A stretch of DNA of 12,459 nucleotides, taken from contig QIIJ01000347.1 in assembly GCA_003232595.1 (NCBI GenBank), positions 1 to 12,459 on the forward strand, written 5' to 3'. Below the pieces are notes generated by a model. It ran no database searches. It saw only the letters and a program-made list of their open reading frames with translations, and was not told the DNA's origin. The stretch is from Aurantimonadaceae bacterium (lineage in GTDB: Bacteria; Pseudomonadota; Alphaproteobacteria; Rhizobiales; Rhizobiaceae). The translations under genes were made by a program, and so were the position numbers. Below, one piece after another: positions 7,958-12,459 of this stretch (positions are counted from its first letter, which is position 1; each line of letters begins with the position of its first letter).

Positions 7958-7987
7958 ATTTTCGTCGAATTTTGTCCACATTGTCAA
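7958..7987 (-). promoter_or_regulatory. Candidate sigma-70-type promoter for the giant scaffold gene
   Basis: On the minus strand a perfect -35 hexamer TTGACA (7987-7982) is followed, after an 18-bp spacer, by GAAAAT (7963-7958), which matches four of six bases of the -10 consensus. Transcription would start near 7950, about 40 bases before the ATG. Alphaproteobacterial -10 elements are often degenerate, which makes this plausible but unproven. Confidence 0.4.
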
Positions 7988-8140
7988 TTCTCTACAAAAG
8001 TTGCACCGCCTGTACGACTTTCAGTGATGACAATTTGCCTAAATACAGGAATTCAAAAGACTTAAAAACCTGTCGCGCGGGATAATGTAGCGTTTGAACA
8101 GCAACAATGAAACATATTTCATCGGAGTTCTGGGGAAAAG

Positions 8141-8155
8141 TTAAAATAAAGTTAA
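8141..8155. promoter_or_regulatory. CtrA-type binding site, TTAA-N7-TTAA
   Basis: TTAA at 8141-8144, seven bases, then TTAA at 8152-8155: an exact match to the CtrA consensus known from Caulobacter and rhizobia. The sequence is near-palindromic and has no strand. It lies 142 bp before the HPt start and 229 bp before the scaffold start, with a -10-like TAATAC at 8162-8167 just downstream toward the HPt gene. A possible half site (TTAAC at 8236-8240) is nearby. CtrA is the essential cell-cycle response regulator in these bacteria. Binding is inferred from sequence only. Confidence 0.6.
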
Positions 8156-8297
8156 TGGCAATAATACGGCAGTCTGCACACAGAGTCTCTGCCAGTTTAC
8201 CTGGAGTTTACCGTTCCGGGACTTTGTCTGCGAAATTAACGGTTTATTGTGACGCATTTGGCACAGTTTCACGGGGCTAATTGTTGGAGGACAGTTG

Positions 8298-8663
8298 ATG
8301 GTATCCTTTAAAAAAACTATCGGCGACGATGGTGACGACAAACGGCAAGATTACAGATTTCCGGTGGACCTGGTTCATTTGTCACGGCAGACGCTTGGTG
8401 ATCGTGAACTTGAAAAAGAAGTGCTAAGTCTGTTTGTAAATCAATCCAACATTTACCTCAAGCGGTTGCAAGTCGCAAAATCCGCCCACGAACGAAAGTC
8501 GGCAGCTCATACTATTGTGGGATCAGCCCGGGGGTTAGGCGCATGGCAGGTTGCCGAGGAAGCTGCACTATTGGAAGCTGCATGTGATCAGGCACTCGAT
8601 TGCAGGAAATTAACTGTCGCAGTGGAAGATGCAAACGCTTACATCAGGGAATTGATGTCGTAA
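8298..8663 (+). CDS. Stand-alone histidine phosphotransfer (HPt) domain protein
   Basis: A 121-residue, single-domain protein. HPt proteins carry phosphate on a histidine between receiver domains in cytoplasmic phosphorelays. The key segment is HTIVGSARGLGAWQVAEEAALLE: His71 fits the H-x-(L/V)-(K/V)-G-(S/A) motif, with Gly75 and Ser76 in the usual positions and the following helix matching the HPt four-helix bundle. The canonical lysine at position 74 is valine here. There is no kinase or ATP-binding domain, so it is neither a full histidine kinase nor a ChpT-type dimeric phosphotransferase. Start at 8298 was chosen because GGAGG (8286-8290) lies seven bases upstream; a TTG directly before it is in frame. 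It diverges from the giant scaffold gene, and its upstream region contains the CtrA-type box. No kinase or response regulator is adjacent. Confidence 0.85.
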   Translation: MVSFKKTIGDDGDDKRQDYRFPVDLVHLSRQTLGDRELEKEVLSLFVNQSNIYLKRLQVAKSAHERKSAAHTIVGSARGLGAWQVAEEAALLEAACDQALDCRKLTVAVEDANAYIRELMS

Positions 8664-8830
8664 ACGCAGCGATCTTTCTAAATACGGCACTTGCACGCTG
8701 TGCCGGTTGAGAGCAAGTATGTCTTCTCATCATAGCGTGGCAATAGAACACTTGACTTTCTTTTTTCAAGAATACTAAACCCCGTGCAATCAAGTTCGAT
8801 CAACACAATCAGGGCCGGGGTCAATCCACC
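8664..8830 (+). other. Intergenic region before ferredoxin gene, weak hairpin and weak promoter
   Basis: A 6-bp stem (CGGCAC 8685-8690 with GTGCCG 8700-8705, 9-base loop) follows the HPt gene but lacks a T tract, so it is not a convincing terminator. TTGACT at 8752-8757 could be a -35, but no good -10 stands at standard spacing. AGGGCCGGGG at 8811-8820 is the only candidate ribosome binding site for the ferredoxin. Confidence 0.3.
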
Positions 8831-9151
8831 ATGCCAAAAATCAAATACATTACTTCTGACGGAAAAGATTTCGATGTAGAAGCAGAAACCGGATCTACAG
8901 TCATGGAGACCGCGGTCAAGAATTCTGTTCCCGGAATTGAAGCTGAATGTGGTGGTGCATGTGCGTGCGCCACCTGTCATGTTTATGTTGATGATGCATG
9001 GACAGCCGTGACTGGTGAGCCTGAAGCCATGGAGGAAGATATGCTTGATTTTGCCTTTGAGGTCCAGCCAAACTCACGATTATCGTGTCAAATCAAGATC
9101 AGCGAAGAACTCAATGGGCTGGTTGTAAGGATTCCAGAACGCCAGGCATGA
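8831..9151 (+). CDS. 2Fe-2S ferredoxin, adrenodoxin type
   Basis: A 106-residue soluble electron carrier. Cluster ligands fit the adrenodoxin/putidaredoxin spacing exactly: Cys40, Cys46 and Cys49 (C-x5-C-x2-C) and Cys86 after 36 residues, in the contexts AECGGACACATCHVYV and RLSCQI. An extra Cys44 is not expected to ligate the cluster. Length is normal for the family. Such ferredoxins pass single electrons from an NAD(P)H-dependent reductase to cytochromes P450, other oxygenases, or Fe-S cluster and heme enzymes. The reductase encoded 107 bases downstream is the obvious electron donor. No oxygenase or Isc/Suf gene is visible here, so the acceptor is unknown. The short basic start and missing hsc/isc neighbours make it less likely to be the isc-operon Fdx. 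The ATG at 8831 is the only good start. Confidence 0.93.
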   Translation: MPKIKYITSDGKDFDVEAETGSTVMETAVKNSVPGIEAECGGACACATCHVYVDDAWTAVTGEPEAMEEDMLDFAFEVQPNSRLSCQIKISEELNGLVVRIPERQA

Positions 9152-9258
9152 CCAGCATTGAATTGCAGGGTCTGTCTGGACTTCAAATGAATTCATCTCT
9201 GCTGTTTTTCAACTGACCAAGCCCATGAGCAACACGGCCGATGTACAGGATTGTTCCA

Positions 9259-10299
9259 ATGTTACCCAGTGAGAAAGCAAAAACTACCAAGACTGATGTA
9301 GTTATCATCGGAGCCGGACCTGTCGGGCTTTTTGCTGTTTTCGAGCTTGGCCTGCTGGATCTGGAGTGTCATTTAATCGATATTCTGGATCGTGCGGGCG
9401 GTCAATGTGCTGAACTTTACCCGGAAAAGCCGATTTATGACATTCCCGCCTGGCCAGTAATTTCCGGGCACAACTTAACTGAGAGGCTGCTTGAGCAGAT
9501 TGCTCCATTCGATCCACAGTTTCACTACAACCGAATGGTGACTATGCTGGAAAAGCAGGATGATGGATCATTTATCGTCGAAACTGACGAAAATGAGAAG
9601 TTTCATTGCGCCGTGATTGTAATTGCAGCTGGCGGCGGGTCTTTCCAACCCAAAAGGCCACCTGTTCCAGGGATTGAGGAGTTTGAAAAACACTCGGTTT
9701 TCTATTCCATCCGTCGAATAGAGGAATTTCGGGATCTCGATCTTCTGATAGCCGGGGGGGGGGATAGCGCCCTGGACTGGACACTTAACCTTCAGCCGTT
9801 GGCGAAATCAATTACTCTTGTGCACAGAAGGGAGGAATTTCGGGGTGCTCCAGATAGTGTAAAAAAAATGCGGGCGCTTGTTGAAGCCGGTAAAATCAAT
9901 CTTCAAATCGGGCAGATTACTGATTTGCAGGGAAACTGCGGGGTGCTTGAAAAAGTTTCCATCAAAGACAAGGAAGGCGGATTGAATGAACTTAAGGTTG
10001 ATCGGATTCTGCCGTTTTTTGGCCTTACCATGAAACTCGGACCAGTCGCAAACTGGGGGCTTAATTTGCATGAAAACCTGATTGCGGTGGATACCGAAAA
10101 ATTTGCCACATCTGAACCTGGTATATTTGCCATTGGCGATATCAATACCTATCCGGGGAAACTAAAGTTGATCTTATCTGGATTTCACGAGGCTGCGCTA
10201 ATGGCACAAGCTGCAAAAAAACATATTTCACCGGATGAACGAATTATTTTCCAGTACACAACGTCATCAACAAAATTACAGAAAAAGCTCGGTGTTTAG
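9259..10299 (+). CDS. Ferredoxin-NADP reductase, thioredoxin-reductase-like type
   Basis: A 346-residue FAD enzyme that moves electrons between NADPH and ferredoxin. Seen: FAD dinucleotide motif GAGPVG at 18-23, an RAGGQCAELYPEKPIYDIPAWP segment characteristic of this FNR group at about 45-66, the NADPH motif GGGDSA at 166-171, VHRREEFRGA at 188-197 for the NADP phosphate, and the second FAD segment GIFAIGDINTYPGKLKLI at 288-305. The CxxC redox pair of true thioredoxin reductases is absent, and a C-terminal extension (FQYTTSST) is present, as in the YumC-like FNR family of Bacillus, Chlorobium and Rhodopseudomonas. I chose 9259 over the in-frame ATG at 9241 because AGGA (9247-9250) lies eight bases before it. 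It follows the ferredoxin gene. A run of ten G codes for the Gly triplet at 166-168. Convergent with the DUF922 gene. Confidence 0.92.
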   Translation: MLPSEKAKTTKTDVVIIGAGPVGLFAVFELGLLDLECHLIDILDRAGGQCAELYPEKPIYDIPAWPVISGHNLTERLLEQIAPFDPQFHYNRMVTMLEKQDDGSFIVETDENEKFHCAVIVIAAGGGSFQPKRPPVPGIEEFEKHSVFYSIRRIEEFRDLDLLIAGGGDSALDWTLNLQPLAKSITLVHRREEFRGAPDSVKKMRALVEAGKINLQIGQITDLQGNCGVLEKVSIKDKEGGLNELKVDRILPFFGLTMKLGPVANWGLNLHENLIAVDTEKFATSEPGIFAIGDINTYPGKLKLILSGFHEAALMAQAAKKHISPDERIIFQYTTSSTKLQKKLGV

Positions 10300-10352
10300 G
10301 CGTAATTCGGTATAGTTTGTGAATATTTTGATCCTTGTTGCGGGTCTACAAT

Positions 10353-10961
10353 CTACGAGGATTTATTGCGCTTGGCCAGTTTTGCAAAACGGGCTTTTTC
10401 GGATGCATCAAATCGCAACTGTTCTCTTTCGTGATTTTGCATACTGTCACGAATGATCATGCGGGCAATGTTTCCTGTTTCCTTACAGGTCTTTGCCGTT
10501 TTCATTGTCCTCAGGCTCAATTCCAGCTTTGTTGCGTATTTTTGTGCAATCGAAACATGTACTGCCTCATGAAGCCGGGTATAGCGATCAAGATTATCCC
10601 AGGCCTGTGCCAGTTTCTGATCGGCCCCTGAACGGTTTTCCCAACGGGGAAGGGTTATAATTGTGTGAACCTTGATACGGGCTCGTGTAACAATGCAACC
10701 CTTTGGTGAGGATGTCAGGGCAATATCAGGTGTCATTTTGATGTTCGAAACAGCAACAGCATGTTGTACGCCGTTGATGCGCGGGCCTTTTTTTCTGATT
10801 TCGCTGTCGATTTGTTTGAGCGAAGTACCGCCAATCTGGTAGTATTTCAGGGTGACGTTCCTGTCGGTTATCAGCGAGCAACCGGAAACAGCCAATAACA
10901 CCGCTCCGAACAAAACAAGATTTTTTATGAAAGATGCTGACATTAGCATCATTGCTCCCAT
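10353..10961 (-). CDS. DUF922-type lipoprotein with HExxH motif, putative zinc protease
   Basis: A 202-residue protein with a lipoprotein signal: hydrophobic 11-25, then a lipobox VSGC with Cys28 as the probable lipidated residue, so it is likely tethered to the inner or outer membrane facing the periplasm. The C-terminal half carries RLHEAVHVSIAQKY; HEAVH at 131-135 matches the HExxH zinc-metalloprotease motif, and the setting (WENRSG before, NHEREQL after) fits DUF922, a family predicted to be Zn-dependent proteases. Cys89 and Cys159 could form a disulfide. Protease activity is predicted, not shown. The start at 10961 has GGAAG six bases upstream (10972-10968); nearby in-frame ATGs at 10952, 10949 and 10943 lack a well-spaced site. 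Genes on both sides are transcribed the other way, so it appears to be its own unit. Confidence 0.8.
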   Translation of the reverse strand: MGAMMLMSASFIKNLVLFGAVLLAVSGCSLITDRNVTLKYYQIGGTSLKQIDSEIRKKGPRINGVQHAVAVSNIKMTPDIALTSSPKGCIVTRARIKVHTIITLPRWENRSGADQKLAQAWDNLDRYTRLHEAVHVSIAQKYATKLELSLRTMKTAKTCKETGNIARMIIRDSMQNHEREQLRFDASEKARFAKLAKRNKSS

Positions 10962-11226
10962 GGATTTCTTCCAACCTCATGATAAACAATTACACCATAA
11001 CCACAAGCCAGCATTGTTTGAGGTTTTTATACTATTTGCCGTGCAAGTTTTGTTGGTTGGGTTTTACTCAACAGGTGTTTCTGAATTTATCCATTGACCA
11101 GCATTATCTGCAATATATACCAGCGCATGTGTGGGCGATGTTGACTGGTATAAAATGTTCTGGAAACAAGTGGCAGAACCGTGATATCGACCGGAACAAC
11201 CGGTACTTGTAGTTGGACTCCAGTCT
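10962..11226. promoter_or_regulatory. 265-bp divergent region upstream of folP
   Basis: No convincing gene. TTGACC at 11094-11099 with TATACC at 11116-11121 (16-bp spacer) is a weak promoter candidate for folP. An 8-bp inverted repeat, TATACCAG at 11116-11123 and CTGGTATA at 11145-11152, overlaps that -10 and spaces its arms by 21 bases. A small hairpin (ACCGG, AACAA loop, CCGGT) lies at 11190-11204, 22 bases before the folP start. Reading frames across this region lack recognisable content and cut into the lipoprotein gene. Confidence 0.35.
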
Positions 11227-12087
11227 ATGAATGCGCTTCCTTTGATTACTAACTGGAAGCTGGCCCATGGTCGCCAATTGGTGCTTGCGGATCAGTCTGT
11301 ACTGATGGGAATTTTAAATGTCACGCCAGATTCCTTCTCTGATGGCGGCCGGTTTGTATCCGTTAACCAAGCAATTGCGGCGGCCGGGGCCATGCAGAAG
11401 GCCGGAGCAACAATCATCGATGTGGGCGGAGAATCGACCAGACCCGGTGCTGAAACTGTTGTTGTTGAGGAAGAAATTGATCGGGTGATTCCGGTGGTTC
11501 AAGCCCTCAAAGACGAGTTGAACGTGTTGATTTCGATCGATACATATCGCGCAGAAACCGCAACAGCTGCAATTTCTGCCGGTGCGCATATCATCAACGA
11601 TGTCCGGGGTTTGCAGAAAGATAAGGACATGGCCTCGGTAGTTGCGGATACTGGTGCAGGCGTGGTGATCATGCACACGGGGCGGGAACGTGAAATACTT
11701 GACGATGTTATTGACGATCAGCATCTGTTTCTCAATCATTCGCTGGAAATCGCTGCCCGGGCAGGTATTGATAAAAGCTCCATCGTTCTTGACCCGGGAA
11801 TCGGGTTCGCCAAAGGTTTGGATGAAAATCTGGCGCTGCTCAATCGCTTCGAAGAGTTGCATCAATTTGGATACCCCTTGCTGGTCGGCACCTCTCGAAA
11901 ACGGTTTTTGGGTGCAATCACAGGTCAAAAGGTTGCAGACGAGCGTGATGTTGCAACAGCCGCGACAAGTGTTGTCGCCCGAATGCATGGGGCTTCAATT
12001 TTTCGAGTGCACAATGTTGCTGCAAATCGTGATGCGCTAATGGTTGCCGATGCCTTGTTACATGCCCGGGAAGAAAAAAATGCCTGA
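11227..12087 (+). CDS. folP: Dihydropteroate synthase
   Basis: A 286-residue cytoplasmic TIM-barrel enzyme that joins p-aminobenzoate to 6-hydroxymethyl-dihydropterin diphosphate, giving dihydropteroate in folate synthesis; it is the sulfonamide target. All family signatures are present: MGILNVTPDSFSDGG at 27-41 (diphosphate loop), VGGESTRPGA at 66-75 (loop 2), SIDTYRAE at 103-110, INDVRG at 123-128, LDPGIGFAKG at 188-197, GTSRKRFLG at 221-229 with the catalytic-loop lysine at 225, and RVHNV at 260-264. Length is normal. The ribosome binding site is weak (TTGGA at 11213-11217). Its last codons overlap folB by eight bases, so translation of the two is probably coupled. Confidence 0.97.
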   Translation: MNALPLITNWKLAHGRQLVLADQSVLMGILNVTPDSFSDGGRFVSVNQAIAAAGAMQKAGATIIDVGGESTRPGAETVVVEEEIDRVIPVVQALKDELNVLISIDTYRAETATAAISAGAHIINDVRGLQKDKDMASVVADTGAGVVIMHTGREREILDDVIDDQHLFLNHSLEIAARAGIDKSSIVLDPGIGFAKGLDENLALLNRFEELHQFGYPLLVGTSRKRFLGAITGQKVADERDVATAATSVVARMHGASIFRVHNVAANRDALMVADALLHAREEKNA

Positions 12088-12459
12088 AAAGCCTGCGTCC
12101 TACGAAATAAACCTGAAGAATTGCGCCTTTTTTGCCCGCCACCGCCATGGCGTTCACAACGAAGAGGAAGTATTGGGGCAGCGTTTTTTTATTGATGCGG
12201 AGTTGCTGGTTGAGCGGACAGATGCGCTTGACAGGGACGACATAGAGGGAACAGTGGATTATGGTGTGATTTTTGCAGTCATTGAACAAATTGTCTCCGG
12301 AAAGCGGCGCTATCTGATTGAAGCCCTTGCGCTTGATGTGGCCAAAGCTGTGTGTCAGCGTTATACTCAAATTTTATCTGCCAAAATCACTATCCGTAAG
12401 CCCCAGGCACCCGTGCCCGGTATTCTGGATTATGTTTCTGTCAGTGTAACCTGGCCTGA
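12080..12459 (+). CDS. folB: Dihydroneopterin aldolase, 3' end outside window
   Basis: FolB cleaves 7,8-dihydroneopterin to 6-hydroxymethyl-dihydropterin, the pterin later used by FolP. The ATG at 12080 has GGGAAG (12068-12073) six bases upstream and overlaps the folP stop (ATGCCTGA). The frame stays open to the window edge, showing 126 full codons of a protein usually about 120-130 residues, so only a few codons should be missing. Signatures: FFARHRHGVHNEEEVLGQ at 17-34 (His-Gly plus the Glu pair of the pterin site), FIDAEL at 37-42, TVDYG at 58-62, LIEALA at 79-84, and KPQAPVPG at 107-114 containing the catalytic lysine Lys107. Gene order folP-folB is common in Alphaproteobacteria, often with folK next. 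Confidence 0.93.
   Translation, partial: MPEKPASYEINLKNCAFFARHRHGVHNEEEVLGQRFFIDAELLVERTDALDRDDIEGTVDYGVIFAVIEQIVSGKRRYLIEALALDVAKAVCQRYTQILSAKITIRKPQAPVPGILDYVSVSVTWP

Larger units (their letters stand above)
7912..8297. promoter_or_regulatory. 386-bp divergent regulatory region between giant scaffold gene and HPt gene
   Basis: This region holds no convincing gene. It contains a TTGACA-based promoter candidate reading toward the giant gene, a 12-bp palindrome near that promoter's expected start point, a perfect CtrA-type box, and a GAGTC site (8183-8187) matching the CcrM methylation sequence GANTC. The ribosome binding site of the HPt gene, GGAGG, is at 8286-8290. The individual sites are listed separately. 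Confidence 0.6.

Noticed and set aside
7972..7980. DnaA-box-like TTGTCCACA near the scaffold promoter
   Set aside because: It differs by one base from the TTATCCACA consensus and stands alone. Single near-matches of nine bases are common, and there is no cluster or AT-rich unwinding element to suggest an origin.
8685..8705. Hairpin after the HPt gene considered as an intrinsic terminator
   Set aside because: The stem is only six base pairs with a nine-base loop and is not followed by a T tract.
8753..8768. TGA...TCA pair upstream of the ferredoxin gene, resembling the RirA iron-responsive operator
   Set aside because: The spacer is ten bases, not the nine of the TGA-N9-TCA motif, and the intervening sequence is a plain pyrimidine run.
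9149..9159. TGACCAGCATT also occurs at 11095-11105
   Set aside because: About 18 pairs of identical 11-mers are expected by chance in 12.4 kb, and the flanks do not align.
10300..10352. Gap between the convergent reductase and lipoprotein genes searched for a terminator
   Set aside because: No inverted repeat with a T tract was found in these 53 bases.
10934..11212. 92-codon open frame crossing the lipoprotein start and the folP upstream region
   Set aside because: It has no ribosome binding site or recognisable domain, overlaps the lipoprotein gene start on the other strand, and its composition looks like translated non-coding DNA.
11314..11988. 224-codon minus-strand open frame inside folP
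   Set aside because: It is antisense to a gene with every dihydropteroate synthase signature and has no family features of its own.

Overview
The window looks like chromosomal DNA of an alphaproteobacterium, most likely from the Hyphomicrobiales (Rhizobiales). The main reasons are a giant membrane-anchored coiled-coil protein resembling the Growth Pole Ring / RgsE family of polar-growing rhizobia, a perfect TTAA-N7-TTAA CtrA-type site beside it, an adrenodoxin-type ferredoxin paired with a thioredoxin-reductase-like ferredoxin-NADP reductase, and a DUF922 lipoprotein. Base composition is moderate and fairly uniform. I see no insertion sequence, prophage, CRISPR array, tRNA or rRNA. These calls come from reading the sequence; no database search was run.

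Layout. (1) 1-447: the C-terminal end of threonyl-tRNA synthetase (thrS), cut by the window edge and tail-to-tail with (2) 449-1363 (minus), a secreted protein made of three similar beta-rich repeats. (3) 1364-1502: a divergent promoter region with a 14-bp direct repeat, one copy of which sits in a 20-bp near-palindrome. (4) 1503-2685: a two-gene plus-strand unit, a YdjA-like nitroreductase followed four bases later by a flavin-reductase-like FMN-binding protein, then a hairpin terminator. (5) 2743-7911 (minus): a 1722-residue protein with an acidic N-terminal tail, two membrane segments, 62 uninterrupted 11-residue repeats, four 40-residue repeats, a low-complexity linker and a conserved-looking C-terminal domain. 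(6) 7912-8297: a 386-bp divergent regulatory region with the CtrA-type box. (7) 8298-8663: a stand-alone histidine phosphotransfer (HPt) protein. (8) 8831-10299: the ferredoxin and its NADPH-dependent reductase. (9) 10353-10961 (minus): a DUF922 lipoprotein with an HEAVH motif. (10) 11227-12459: folP and folB with overlapping ends; folB runs off the window.

Working together. FolP and FolB act in the same folate pathway and look translationally coupled. The ferredoxin and reductase form a short NADPH-to-iron-sulfur electron chain whose acceptor is not visible here. The two flavoproteins form a probable operon of unknown substrate.

The most interesting part is 2743-8663. A probable polar-growth scaffold is transcribed away from an HPt phosphorelay protein across a shared upstream region that holds a CtrA-type binding site. 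The arrangement suggests, but does not prove, a direct link between cell-cycle phosphorelay signalling and unipolar growth.
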